Part shown: in pieces, positions 1 to 8,578 of the stretch | Layout of the letters: each line of letters opens with the position of its first letter | How positions within the stretch are numbered: the first letter of the stretch is position 1 | DNA from: Streptomyces sp. NBC_00654 | GTDB lineage: Bacteria; Actinomycetota; Actinomycetes; Streptomycetales; Streptomycetaceae | Reading direction: 5' to 3' | Assembly (NCBI RefSeq): GCF_026341775.1 | Contig: NZ_JAPEOB010000001.1 | Coordinates: 2,108,001 to 2,172,000, forward strand | Length of the DNA: 64,000 bases | The notes under the pieces: generated by a model | The model's input: the letters and a program-made list of their open reading frames with translations, nothing else | What the model was told of the DNA's origin: nothing | Databases searched by the model: none | Made by a program: the position numbers and the translations under genes

Positions 1-2
1 GG

Positions 3-692
3 CCGGAGCCGGCCCAGGCGCTGGCGGGACGCTGGAAGCGCGTGCTGGACGAACTCACGGAGCTGCTCCCGGCGGCGGCGGGTCCGCCGGCCGGGGCGGG
101 TCCGGCGGGCGGGTGGCGGCAGATCCATCCGTCCGGACCCGACACGGAACTCCCGGCGACGGAGGACGCCCTTCTCGCGGCCCTGCTCACGGCACGGACG
201 GCCGACGACTGGTCCGATGTCACCGGTACCGGACTGCGGCTCGCCCGCACGGGCGGGCCCGGCTGGAGGACGGAGATCAGCGGCCTGGCGGGCGGCGCCC
301 CCGAGTTCCTGCTCCAGTCGTTCGTGATCACGCTCCACACGCCGGACGACGCGGCGGTCCCCGAGGCCGCGCTGCTCGCCGCGCTCGCCCGGGTGTGGGA
401 GCCGGACTTCGGCGACGTGAGCGACGACGACCTGCTCGACGCGCTGGAGGACGACGCGGACCACTCGGTGGGCGACCCCCTGGTCGGCCGGGTCGGCCAG
501 CTCTCCCCGGGCCGCGCCGCGCTGGTGCCGGACGAACTGAAGGCGTCCCGCGAGGAACTGCCCGGCGGCGGTGTGCTCCTGCGCATCGCGGAGCCCGGCG
601 ACACCGGCGCGGTGGTCCGCGCCTACGAGCGGCTGCGCGAGGCCGGGGCACTGCGCCCGCTGCCCCGCCCGATGGACCGGGCCGCGCTGTGA
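3..692 (+). CDS. Hypothetical protein, 5' end outside the window
   Basis: The reading frame is open from the first bases of the window, so the first GTG at 42 is probably internal and the gene begins upstream. About 229 residues are visible. I recognise no family. The protein is acidic in its middle third (an Asp/Glu-rich stretch around 415-465) and ends with a short Pro/Arg-rich tail. There are no transmembrane segments or signal peptide in the visible part. Its stop overlaps the GTG of the next gene by four bases (GTGA), so the two are probably translationally coupled and may form a partner pair. Function unknown. Confidence covers the gene call, not a role. Confidence 0.7.
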   Translation, partial: PEPAQALAGRWKRVLDELTELLPAAAGPPAGAGPAGGWRQIHPSGPDTELPATEDALLAALLTARTADDWSDVTGTGLRLARTGGPGWRTEISGLAGGAPEFLLQSFVITLHTPDDAAVPEAALLAALARVWEPDFGDVSDDDLLDALEDDADHSVGDPLVGRVGQLSPGRAALVPDELKASREELPGGGVLLRIAEPGDTGAVVRAYERLREAGALRPLPRPMDRAAL

Positions 693-1219
693 GCGCCCGC
701 TCCGGCGAGCCGTTCGACACGGCACGGGCCGTCCGTGACATCGAGGACCTGCTGGCGGGCCCCGTACCGGCCACCGGGCCCACGGCGGGGGAGGGCGACC
801 CGGACACCGGCGAGTGGACGGCGACCGGCGGCGCGGGCTTCCGGATCGTCCCGCTCTGGGAGGGCGACCCGCTCACCGGGGTGTACGCCCCCGAGTGGAA
901 CGACGCCGAGGAGGCGTCCGAGGCCCATCTCGCCGCCCTCGTCGGGGAACTGGACGCCCGGTGGGGCGCGCACCGGGCGGTGCCGATGCATGTGCCGCTC
1001 CTCCGGAAGCAGGAGGGCGCGCCCCTGCCGCCGCTGTTCGACGCGCTGCTCGGTGAGGACCTCTACGGCGACCTGACCGTATGGGGCCCGGTGCCGGAGG
1101 GCGCGCCGGACCGCTGGATCGGGGTGAGCGTCGGGCACAGCGACGGGGACGCGCCGCTGGTGATGGCGGCCCTCGTCAGTGACCGGCCGGTCACCGAACT
1201 GCCGGACGCGGCGCACTGA
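689..1219 (+). CDS. Hypothetical protein coupled to the upstream gene
   Basis: A 176-residue soluble protein starting at a GTG that overlaps the upstream stop (GTGA). Codon bias is strongly GC3, as in real genes here. There is no signal peptide or membrane helix. I do not recognise the family. The central part (about residues 45-120) has the alternating hydrophobic and acidic pattern of a small alpha/beta fold. The frame extends upstream through the neighbouring gene but that part is an overlap shadow. Four-base overlap with the upstream gene suggests a two-gene operon of unknown role, ended by a 32-bp gap before an unrelated flavoprotein gene. Confidence 0.7.
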   Translation: MSARSGEPFDTARAVRDIEDLLAGPVPATGPTAGEGDPDTGEWTATGGAGFRIVPLWEGDPLTGVYAPEWNDAEEASEAHLAALVGELDARWGAHRAVPMHVPLLRKQEGAPLPPLFDALLGEDLYGDLTVWGPVPEGAPDRWIGVSVGHSDGDAPLVMAALVSDRPVTELPDAAH

Positions 1220-1251
1220 GCCGCCGGGACGGATGGGCCGGGGAGGCCGGA

Positions 1252-2295
1252 ATGACCGGAACGGCAGTGGTCGTCGGAGCGGGAATCGGCGGGCTGGCGA
1301 CGGCGATCGGACTGCGCCGCGCGGGGTGGTCGGTCTCGGTCGTCGAGCGGCGGACGGAGACGGCGCGTTACGGCACCGCGCTCGGCATCCACCCCACCGC
1401 GCAGTCCGCACTCGAACGCCTGGGCGTGGACGCGGCGTTCGGCGGCCGCGCGGTCCCCTACCGGGGAGCGCGGATCCGCACCCCGGAGGGCAGAGTGCTG
1501 GCGAGCCTCCCGCTGGAGCGGATCGAGCGGAAGGCCGGCCGCCCCGAGCTGCTGATCTCGCGGCCCCATCTGATCGACGCCCTGCTGGCCGCGCTGGACG
1601 CCTTCGGGGACGTACCGCTCACGTACGGGGAGAACGTCTTCGACGTCGAGGCGCTGGTGACCGGTCATGACCTGGTGGTGGGCGCCGACGGCATCCGCAG
1701 CGTCGTGCGCGCCGCGTACTTCGGTGAGCGCAGCGGCCCGCGCGAGGTGGGGACCGTCGCCTGGATCGGGACCGCCGACTTCGAGAGCGGCATCCACGGC
1801 GAGACCTGGGGCAGCGGCCGGTTCTTCGGCATGACGCCGGTCGAGCCGGGCCGCACCAACTGGTACGCCACCGTCCCCGGGACCGTCCCCGCCGGGGATC
1901 TGCCGGGGTACTTCGAGGGCTGGCACGACCCCATCCCGCGCATCCTGACCGAGACCGACCCGGCCGGCTGGATCAGCTACGGGATCCGGCACCTGTTCCC
2001 CGCGCTGCCGGCCTTCGTCCGCGCCGGGAAGGTCGCGCTGGTCGGTGACGCCGCGCACGCCATGACGCCCAACCTGGGCCAGGGCGCGTGCACGGCGGTC
2101 CTCGACGCGGAGGCCCTGGCCCGGAACGTCGCCCGGCACGGCCGGTCCGCACTGCCCGCCGCCCTGCGCGGCTACGACGCGGAACGCCGCCGCAGCGCCC
2201 AGCGGGTCGCGTTCGGCTCCCGCGGGCTGCACCGCTTCATGACCACCGGCCGCACCGGCCTGCGCGACTCGCTGGTCCGCCTGCTGCCGGGCTGA
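1252..2295 (+). CDS. FAD-dependent monooxygenase, PHBH-like
   Basis: A 347-residue flavoprotein of the aromatic-ring hydroxylase (p-hydroxybenzoate hydroxylase) group. An N-terminal Rossmann motif GAGIGG lies at residues 9-14, followed by the expected acidic-basic end of strand two (VERR). The second FAD/NADPH motif, with ADG at 145-147, and the GD motif GDAAHAMTPNLGQG starting at G265-D266 (ribityl/pyrophosphate contact) are both present. A purine-rich RBS (GGGGAGG) precedes the ATG. Members usually insert one oxygen atom from O2 into an aromatic or polyketide-like substrate using NAD(P)H. The protein is slightly shorter than typical members (about 370-400), with a short middle domain. No biosynthetic neighbours, so the substrate cannot be inferred. 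Confidence 0.85.
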   Translation: MTGTAVVVGAGIGGLATAIGLRRAGWSVSVVERRTETARYGTALGIHPTAQSALERLGVDAAFGGRAVPYRGARIRTPEGRVLASLPLERIERKAGRPELLISRPHLIDALLAALDAFGDVPLTYGENVFDVEALVTGHDLVVGADGIRSVVRAAYFGERSGPREVGTVAWIGTADFESGIHGETWGSGRFFGMTPVEPGRTNWYATVPGTVPAGDLPGYFEGWHDPIPRILTETDPAGWISYGIRHLFPALPAFVRAGKVALVGDAAHAMTPNLGQGACTAVLDAEALARNVARHGRSALPAALRGYDAERRRSAQRVAFGSRGLHRFMTTGRTGLRDSLVRLLPG

Positions 2296-2329
2296 GCGGG
2301 GGCGGCACCGGCCCCGGTCCCGCCGCCGC

Positions 2330-3478
2330 TCACAGCCGGGCCCCCTTCAGGGCCATGTGCAGCAGCAGCCGGTCCTCGCCGTCGTTCAGGTCGAGGCCGG
2401 TGAGCTGCTGGACCCGGGAGAGGCGGTAGTAGAGGGTCTGGCGGTGGATGCCCAGCTCCGCCGCCGTCCGGCTCGCCTGGCCCGCGCAGTCGAGGAACAC
2501 CTCGGCGGTCCTGGCCAGCTCCGTGTGCGGCGGGGTCAGCAGCGTGACGACCGCCGGGTCCGGGGCGCTGTCCGGGGGCCGGGGGAGCGCGGTCAGCAGG
2601 CGGTACGGGCCGATGGCCGACCACTCGGCGACCGGGCCGAAACGATTCTCCGCCGTCGCCGCGCGGGCGGCCGACGCCGCCTCGTGCCAGGAGCCGGCCA
2701 GCTCGGCCAGACCGCGCCGCGGCCGGGCGATGCCCCCCGCGGCGGACGGGCCCGCCGCGGTGCGGAGCCGGTCGGCGGCGCTCGTGGCCGGGTCCAGATG
2801 GCCGGCGGAGCGCAGCCGCACCAGGGCCGCCAGGGAGAGGGTGCCCGCACCGGACGGGGAGGGCACCGCCGCGAGGGCCGCCGCCGAGGGGACCGTACGC
2901 ACCGATGGGGTGTCGTCCGCCCACGGCGTCACACACACCACGGTGTGCAGGCCGTCCGCGTCCGGGCCGAGCGCCTCGCGCAGCGCTGCCACGGCCATGT
3001 CGCGCTGCCAGCCGCGTTCCGCCGTGAGGACCGCGCCGAACTCCCGCGACAGGTCCGTGCCCGCCCGCGCCTCGTCGGAGAGCAGGGCACCGATCCGCGC
3101 CGCCACGTCCATCGCGGCGCCCAGCTGCTCGTCGGTGGGACCGGGGTCCGTGTCGAGCAGCCAGACATAACCGAGCACGACACCCCGATGGCGTACCGGG
3201 AGGCAGATCCGGCTCCGGAACACCCCGGCCTCCGGCGCGGCCGGAATCCGCACCGGTCCGGTCGCCCGTGTGATGCCGAAGCCCTCGAACCAGGCCCGGA
3301 CCGCCGGGGTGGAGCGCCGGGTCAGGATCGAGCGCGTCCGGACGGGGTCCATGGCCGTGTCGTCGTCGCTGTCGTGCGCGCCGAAGGCGACCAGGCCGAA
3401 GTCCCGGTTCTCCAGGGTGGCCGGGGCATCGAGCAGGGTGGAGATCTCGTCGACCAGTTCCTGGTAATCGCCCTTCAC
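2330..3478 (-). CDS. PucR-family transcriptional regulator, likely proline-utilisation regulator
   Basis: The C-terminal 60 residues are the PucR helix-turn-helix: a small-residue-rich turn ([19 protein letters not shown]) followed by the recognition helix. The N-terminal two thirds resemble a GAF-like sensor region. The frame is open up to an ATG at 3526, but that start would place a perfect 16-bp palindrome inside the gene; the GTG at 3476-3478 (protein begins [13 protein letters not shown], 382 residues) fits what I recall of relatives, so I prefer it. The gene is divergent from proline dehydrogenase and P5C dehydrogenase, with the palindrome in the shared control region, so it probably senses proline or P5C and controls that pair and itself. 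Effector is inferred from position only. Confidence 0.85.
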   Translation of the reverse strand: MKGDYQELVDEISTLLDAPATLENRDFGLVAFGAHDSDDDTAMDPVRTRSILTRRSTPAVRAWFEGFGITRATGPVRIPAAPEAGVFRSRICLPVRHRGVVLGYVWLLDTDPGPTDEQLGAAMDVAARIGALLSDEARAGTDLSREFGAVLTAERGWQRDMAVAALREALGPDADGLHTVVCVTPWADDTPSVRTVPSAAALAAVPSPSGAGTLSLAALVRLRSAGHLDPATSAADRLRTAAGPSAAGGIARPRRGLAELAGSWHEAASAARAATAENRFGPVAEWSAIGPYRLLTALPRPPDSAPDPAVVTLLTPPHTELARTAEVFLDCAGQASRTAAELGIHRQTLYYRLSRVQQLTGLDLNDGEDRLLLHMALKGARL

Positions 3479-3498
3479 CCGGCCATTCTCGCACCCCT

Positions 3499-3514
3499 TC
3501 AGACATATGTCTGA
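3499..3514. promoter_or_regulatory. 16-bp perfect palindrome, candidate PucR operator
   Basis: TCAGACATATGTCTGA reads identically on both strands. It lies 21 bp upstream of the preferred PucR GTG and 146 bp upstream of the proline dehydrogenase GTG. Symmetry and position suggest a dimeric regulator site for the PucR protein. No binding evidence is visible. Confidence 0.6.
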
Positions 3515-3659
3515 GGTCGTGGCCACAGATGCGTGACAGCTGTCGATGGCACAGGATCGGAGAGATCCCTAGATTTCACGGTGGTTCTCCGTGTCGTACC
3601 GGTTCGGTTCCCTTCGTCCCGGTACGGCCGTTCGTACGTACTTTCCGTGGAGGTGCCCC

Positions 3660-4586
3660 GTGCTGGGTCCCGTGATTCTCGCCGCGTCGCGCAGCGACAG
3701 GATGCGCCGGTTCATCTCGGCCGCGCCCGGCACCAAGCAGGTCGTCGACCGCTTCATCGCCGGTGAGACCGTCGACCAGGTCGTCCCGATCATCCAGGAT
3801 GCCGCGGGCAAGGGCCTTGAGGTCACGCTGGACGTCGTGGGCGAGGACATCACCACCCCCGGGCAGGCCACCGCCGCGCGTGACGCGTACCTGGAGCTGG
3901 TCGGCCGCCTCAAGGAGCTGGGCCTGGGCACCAAGGCCGAGATGTCCGTGAAGCTGTCCATGTTCGGCCAGGCGCTGGAGGGCGGCCACGAGCTGGCCCT
4001 CGCCAATGTCCGCCCGGTCGTCGAGGCCGCCGCCGCGATCGGCACCACGGTCACCCTGGACGCCGAGGACCACACCACCCTCGACTCGATGTTCGCCATC
4101 CACGAGGAGCTGCGGAAGGACTTCCCGCAGACCGGATGCGTGATCCAGTCCTACCTGTTCCGCACCGAGGACGACGCCCGCCGCCTGGCCGCCGACGGCA
4201 GCCGCGTCCGCATCGTGAAGGGCGCCTACAAGGAGCCCGCCTCCGTCGCGTACCAGGACAAGGCCGAGATCGACAAGGCGTACGTCCGCATCGTCAAGAT
4301 CCTCATGGAGGGCGAGGGCTACCCGATGATCGGGTCCCACGACCCGCGGCTCATCGCCATCAGCCAGGAGCTCGGCCGCAAGGCGGGGCGCAAACTGGAT
4401 GAGTACGAGTTCCAGATGCTGTACGGCATCCGCAGCGACGAGCACGTCCGGCTCGCGGCCGAGGGCCACCGGATGCGCGTTTATACGGCGTACGGCACCG
4501 ACTGGTACGGATACTTCATGCGCCGTCTCGCGGAGAAGCCGGCCAATCTGCTCTTCTTCGCCCGCTCCGTCCTCACCAAGGGCTGA
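3660..4586 (+). CDS. putA-like (monofunctional): Proline dehydrogenase
   Basis: A 308-residue flavoenzyme that oxidises L-proline to 1-pyrroline-5-carboxylate, passing electrons to the respiratory chain. This is the usual length of the short monofunctional bacterial form. The TIM-barrel signatures are visible: lysine- and arginine-rich strand RIVKGAYKEP, the histidine motif GSHDPR, EFQMLYGIR, and the C-terminal RRLAEKPANLLFF. The GTG start at 3660 is preceded by GGAGG eight bases upstream; the open frame continues 23 codons further up but without an RBS. P5C dehydrogenase follows after 51 bp, so both steps of proline-to-glutamate catabolism are made together, probably under the divergent PucR regulator. 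Confidence 0.95.
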   Translation: MLGPVILAASRSDRMRRFISAAPGTKQVVDRFIAGETVDQVVPIIQDAAGKGLEVTLDVVGEDITTPGQATAARDAYLELVGRLKELGLGTKAEMSVKLSMFGQALEGGHELALANVRPVVEAAAAIGTTVTLDAEDHTTLDSMFAIHEELRKDFPQTGCVIQSYLFRTEDDARRLAADGSRVRIVKGAYKEPASVAYQDKAEIDKAYVRIVKILMEGEGYPMIGSHDPRLIAISQELGRKAGRKLDEYEFQMLYGIRSDEHVRLAAEGHRMRVYTAYGTDWYGYFMRRLAEKPANLLFFARSVLTKG

Positions 4587-4637
4587 CCCACCCCCCGGCC
4601 GAACCCCATCCCGCCGAACCAAGGAGACAAGGCACTC

Positions 4638-6269
4638 ATGGACGCTGTGACCCAGGTCCCCGCGCCGGTCAACGAGCCGGTCCACTCCTACGCCCCGGGC
4701 TCCCCCGAGCGCGCCCGCCTCGAAGTGAAGCTCAAGGAGCTCTCCGAGAACCCCATCGACCTGCCGATGACCATCGGCGGCGAGAAGCGGATGGGTGGCG
4801 GCGAGCGCTTCGACGTCGTACAGCCGCACAACCACAAGGCCGTCATCGGCACGTTCGCCGGTGCCACGCGGCAGGACGCGCAGGACGCGATCGACGCCGC
4901 GCTGGCCGCCGCCCCGGCGTGGCGCGCGATGTCCTTCGACGACCGCGCCGCGATCATCCTGCGCGCCGCCGAGCTGCTCTCGGGCCCCTGGCGCGAGACG
5001 CTGGCCGCGTCCACGATGCTCGGCCAGTCCAAGACCGCCCAGCAGGCCGAGATCGACACCCCCTGCGAGCTCATCGACTTCTGGCGCTTCAACGTGCACT
5101 ACGCGCGCCAGATCCTCGCCGAGCAGCCCCCGGCCAACTCCCCGGGCGTGTGGAACCGCATGGACCACCGCCCGCTGGAGGGCTTCGTCTACGCGATCAC
5201 GCCGTTCAACTTCACGGCCATCGCGGGCAACCTGCCCACCGCCCCGGCCCTGATGGGCAACGTCGTGGTGTGGAAGCCGTCCCCGACGCAGACCCACGCC
5301 GCGGTGCTGCTGATGCAGCTGCTGGAGGAGGCCGGGCTGCCCAAGGGCGTCATCAACCTGGTGACCGGTGACGGCATCGCCGTCTCCGAGGTGGCCCTGA
5401 ACCACCGGGACCTGGCCGGAATCCACTTCACCGGTTCCACCCCGACCTTCCAGCACCTGTGGAAGACGGTCGGCAACAACATCGCCAACTACCGGACGTA
5501 CCCGCGTCTGGTCGGCGAGACCGGCGGCAAGGACTTCGTCGTCGCGCACCCCAGCGCCGACCGTGCCGTACTGAAGACCGCGCTGACCCGTGGCTCCTTC
5601 GAGTACCAGGGCCAGAAGTGCTCGGCCTCCTCGCGGGCGTACGTGCCGGCCTCCATCTGGAACTCCGGTTTCCAGGAGGAGTTCGCGGCCGAGGTCGACG
5701 GCATCAGGATGGGTGACGTCACCGACCTGACGAACTTCATCGGCGCCGTCATCGACGAGCGTTCGTTCGCCAAGAACAAGGCCGCGATCGACCGGGCCCA
5801 GTCCGACCCGACCTGCACGGTCGTCGCGGGCGGCACGTACGACGACTCGGTCGGCTACTTCGTCCGTCCGACGGTCATCGTCTGCACCGACCCGGCCAAC
5901 GAGGTCTTCACGACCGAGTACTTCGGCCCGATCCTCGCGATCCACGTCTACGAGGACGAGAAGTACGACGCCATGCTGGAGCAGATGGAGTCGGCCTCCG
6001 ACTACGCGCTGACCGGCGCGGTCATCTCCAACGACCGTGCGGCGGCGGCGTACACGATGGAGAAGCTGCGGTACGCCGCGGGCAACTTCTACATCAACGA
6101 CAAGTCGACCGGCGCCGTCGTCGGCCAGCAGCCCTTCGGCGGCGGCCGTGCCTCGGGCACCAACGACAAGGCGGGCGCCCCGCAGAACCTCCAGCGCTGG
6201 ACGCTCACCCGCGCCATCAAGGAGACGCTGGTCCCGCCGACCGACTACACCTACCCCCACCAGGGCTGA
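4638..6269 (+). CDS. pruA: 1-pyrroline-5-carboxylate dehydrogenase
   Basis: A 543-residue NAD-dependent aldehyde dehydrogenase of the P5CDH1 subfamily; it oxidises glutamate semialdehyde (from P5C) to glutamate. The catalytic cysteine is C328 in GQKCSASSR and the general-base glutamate is E294 in VGETGGKDF, both in the expected spacing. The insertion-rich N-terminus (first 40 residues) and the C-terminal FGGGRASGTNDKAG motif are typical. An AAGGAG RBS precedes the ATG. It completes the catabolic pair with the upstream proline dehydrogenase; two hairpins follow the stop. Confidence 0.96.
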   Translation: MDAVTQVPAPVNEPVHSYAPGSPERARLEVKLKELSENPIDLPMTIGGEKRMGGGERFDVVQPHNHKAVIGTFAGATRQDAQDAIDAALAAAPAWRAMSFDDRAAIILRAAELLSGPWRETLAASTMLGQSKTAQQAEIDTPCELIDFWRFNVHYARQILAEQPPANSPGVWNRMDHRPLEGFVYAITPFNFTAIAGNLPTAPALMGNVVVWKPSPTQTHAAVLLMQLLEEAGLPKGVINLVTGDGIAVSEVALNHRDLAGIHFTGSTPTFQHLWKTVGNNIANYRTYPRLVGETGGKDFVVAHPSADRAVLKTALTRGSFEYQGQKCSASSRAYVPASIWNSGFQEEFAAEVDGIRMGDVTDLTNFIGAVIDERSFAKNKAAIDRAQSDPTCTVVAGGTYDDSVGYFVRPTVIVCTDPANEVFTTEYFGPILAIHVYEDEKYDAMLEQMESASDYALTGAVISNDRAAAAYTMEKLRYAAGNFYINDKSTGAVVGQQPFGGGRASGTNDKAGAPQNLQRWTLTRAIKETLVPPTDYTYPHQG

Positions 6270-6278
6270 CCCTCCCTC

Positions 6279-6353
6279 CCGGGGCGCCGCAGCACGGCGC
6301 CCCGGGCCCTGAGTCCCGCCTCCCGACCGGCCCCCCTGCCGGCCGGGAGGCGG
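6279..6353. terminator. Double hairpin between convergent genes
   Basis: Two inverted repeats sit back to back: arms 6279-6289 and 6295-6305 (11 bp, 5-nt loop), then arms 6316-6325 and 6344-6353 (10 bp) followed by TTT. They lie between the P5C dehydrogenase stop and the convergent deiodinase-like gene and probably stop transcription from both sides. Confidence 0.7.
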
Positions 6354-6389
6354 TTTCCATGTCCGGGCCCGTCACCGGGGCCGCGCGGC

Positions 6390-7103
6390 TCAGACCTCCA
6401 CGATCACCTGGTCCAGCGACTTGCGCACCAGGTCCGGCACCTCGCAGTCCTCCGCCGGATATCCCACCGGGATCACCGCGAACGCCTTCTCGTTCTCCGG
6501 GCGGTCCAGCACCTCGCGCAGGAAGCGCATCGGGCTCGGGGTGTGGATCAGGGCCGCCAGCCCCGACAGATGCAGGGCCGACAGCAGCATCCCGACCGCG
6601 ATGCCGACGGACTCGTCGACGTAGTAGTGCTTGTGCCTCGTGCCGTCCTCGCCCAGCCAGTACCGCTGCTGGAACACGACGATCAGGGCCGGCGCGTCCG
6701 TCATATGGGCCTTCACGGCGTCGGTGCCCAGCGGGCGGAGCGCCGCCAGCCACTCCTCGCCCAGCCTGCCGTCGTAGCTGATCTTCTCCTCGTGCTCGGC
6801 GGCCTCCCGGATCCGGCGCCGCACCTCGGGGTCCTTCACCAGAACGAATGTCCACGGCTGCTGGTGCGCGCCGGAGGGGGCGGTCGCCGCGCAGGCGATG
6901 GCGTCCCGCAGGACCTGTCCGGGCACCGGATCGGTGGAGAACCGGCGTACGGTCCTGCGTTCGTCCATCCGCTGTCGAAGCCGCTCGGCATGGGCCAGCG
7001 ACTCCTCCGCGGGCATGCGCTCGGGGTGGTAGGGGACGGGTCGGTACGGGGTCCCGTGGAGCGGGGTCCACTGCTGGGGCGCGTCTGTCGTGTTCTCGGG
7101 CAT
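6390..7103 (-). CDS. Nitroreductase-superfamily flavoprotein, iodotyrosine deiodinase-like
   Basis: A 237-residue FMN enzyme (from the ATG at 7103; a TTG at 7154 would add 17 residues and neither start has a clear RBS). It follows iodotyrosine deiodinase much more closely than ordinary nitroreductases: RRTVRRFS for FMN phosphate, TAPSGAHQQPWTFV, a lid segment, and the C-terminal GYPAEDCEVPDLVRKSLDQ. Counting from 7103, E106, Y110 and K131 fall in exactly the spacing (i, i+4, i+25) of the Glu/Tyr/Lys triad that holds the amino-acid zwitterion of halotyrosine in mammalian IYD. This suggests reductive dehalogenation of a halotyrosine or a related amino-acid phenol in the cytoplasm. The family assignment is strong; the substrate is inferred from the triad. 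It stands alone, convergent with proline catabolism. Confidence 0.85.
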   Translation of the reverse strand: MPENTTDAPQQWTPLHGTPYRPVPYHPERMPAEESLAHAERLRQRMDERRTVRRFSTDPVPGQVLRDAIACAATAPSGAHQQPWTFVLVKDPEVRRRIREAAEHEEKISYDGRLGEEWLAALRPLGTDAVKAHMTDAPALIVVFQQRYWLGEDGTRHKHYYVDESVGIAVGMLLSALHLSGLAALIHTPSPMRFLREVLDRPENEKAFAVIPVGYPAEDCEVPDLVRKSLDQVIVEV

Positions 7104-7296
7104 GGCGGCAGTGTGAGGCGTGAACCGGGCGGGGAACAGGGGGCCTTCGGACAACGGAGCCGTCCGTCCCGGTCAGTGTCCGCGGAACGCGCCCGGCGCA
7201 CGTCCCCGGGGTAATGCGCTCTTGCGGATTAGGTAATGGGCATGTCAAATTCCTTGCTCGGTACGTCCCCACGCGTCCCCCGAGAAGGAGCTCCCC

Positions 7297-8370
7297 ATGA
7301 GACGCACCACCCGTGCCCGCGTCGGCGTTTCCCTTCTGCTCGTCATCGGTACCCTCGGCCTCGGCGCGGCTCCCTCCGGAGCCGCCGGTGTTCCCGCCGG
7401 TGTCCCCGCCGCGGACCCCGCCCCCACCCCCGCCGCGTACGCCCTCGACGCCACCCTGGAGCAGCGGCTCGGGGACGCCACCGCCGGGAGCTACCTCGAC
7501 CGCGGGACCGGCGACCTCGTCGTCACCGTCACCACCGACCGCGCCGCCGAACAGGCCAGGGCGGCCGGCGCCACCGTGCGCCGGGTGACGCGCGGCGCCG
7601 CGGAACTGCGCGCCGCCATGGACACCCTGGAGGCCGAGGCGAAGATCACCGGCACCTCCTGGGGCATCGACCCCCGGACCAACCAGGTCGCGGTGGAGGC
7701 CGACCGGTCGGTCTCCGCCCGGGACATGGCCCGCCTCGGGGCCGTCGCGGACCGGCTGGACGGTGCCGTACGCATCGCCAGGGTGCCCGGCGTCTTCCAC
7801 CGGGAGGTCCTGGGCGGCGGCGCCATCTACGGCGGCGGCAGCCGCTGCTCGGCCGCCTTCAACGTCACCAAGGGCGGCGCGCGTTACTTCGTCACCGCCG
7901 GACACTGCACCAACATCTCCGCCAACTGGTCGGCCAGTTCCGGCGGGGCGGTCATCGGGGTCCGCGAGGGCACCAGCTTCCCGACCAACGACTACGGCAT
8001 CGTGCGGTACACGGACGGCTCCTCGCCCGCCGGCAACGTGGACCTGTACAACGGCGGCACCCAGGACATCGCCTCGGCCGCCGACGCCGTCGTGGGCCAG
8101 TCCCTCAGCAAGAGCGGTTCCACCACCAAGGTGACCAGCGGCACCGTCACCGCCGTCAACGTCACCGTCAACTACGGGGACGGGCCCGTCTACAACATGG
8201 TCCGCACCACCGCCTGCTCCGCGGGCGGCGACAGCGGCGGCGCCCACTTCGCCGGCTCCGTCGCCCTCGGCATCCACTCCGGCAGCTCCGGCTGCACCGG
8301 CACCAGCGGCTCCGCCATCCACCAGCCGGTCAAGGAGGCCCTGGCCGCCTACGGCGTGACCGTGTACTGA
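7297..8370 (+). CDS. Secreted streptogrisin-type serine protease (S1, alpha-lytic family)
   Basis: A 357-residue preproprotease. Residues 1-29 are a signal peptide, about 30-170 an alpha-lytic-type pro-region acting as a folding chaperone, and the mature chymotrypsin-like domain begins near AIYGGGSRC. The triad is intact: H203 in FVTAGHC, D232 in TNDYGIV, S313 in GGDSGGAHF. Four cysteines in the mature part can form the two usual disulfides. Length and layout match SGPD/SGPA-type proteases of Streptomyces, which digest extracellular protein. An AAGGAG RBS precedes the ATG. There is no C-terminal binding domain. Confidence 0.95.
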   Translation: MRRTTRARVGVSLLLVIGTLGLGAAPSGAAGVPAGVPAADPAPTPAAYALDATLEQRLGDATAGSYLDRGTGDLVVTVTTDRAAEQARAAGATVRRVTRGAAELRAAMDTLEAEAKITGTSWGIDPRTNQVAVEADRSVSARDMARLGAVADRLDGAVRIARVPGVFHREVLGGGAIYGGGSRCSAAFNVTKGGARYFVTAGHCTNISANWSASSGGAVIGVREGTSFPTNDYGIVRYTDGSSPAGNVDLYNGGTQDIASAADAVVGQSLSKSGSTTKVTSGTVTAVNVTVNYGDGPVYNMVRTTACSAGGDSGGAHFAGSVALGIHSGSSGCTGTSGSAIHQPVKEALAAYGVTVY

Positions 8371-8400
8371 CGGTCCCGCACCTCCGCCGCGGGCAGAACC

Positions 8401-8556
8401 GGTCCGCCCCGTCCGCCCGGTCCGCCCCGCCCCGTCCGCCCGGTCCGCCCCGCCCCGTCCGCCCGGTCCGCCCCGCCCCGTCCGCCCGGTCCGCCCCGCC
8501 CCGTACGCCCGGTCCGCCCCGCGCCGTCCGCCCGGTCCGCGCCGTCCGCCCCGCGC
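8401..8556. repeat. 23-bp tandem repeat, about six units
   Basis: GGTCCG recurs at 8419, 8442, 8465, 8488, 8511 and 8534, a strict 23-bp period, with near-identical units made only of C-rich triplets (core CCGTCCGCCCGGTCCGCCCC). A partial unit precedes at 8401. It fills the gap between the protease stop and the convergent acyltransferase stop. It encodes nothing convincing. Confidence 0.85.
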
Positions 8557-8578
8557 CGCGCCGCCCGGGGCGGACGGC

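Noticed and set aside
2172..3506. Long leftward frames over the PucR gene and many long frames opposite or across real genes
   Set aside because: They are GC-bias shadows: Arg/Pro/Gly/Ala-rich, no domain motifs, no RBS, and fully overlapped by genes with recognised domains.
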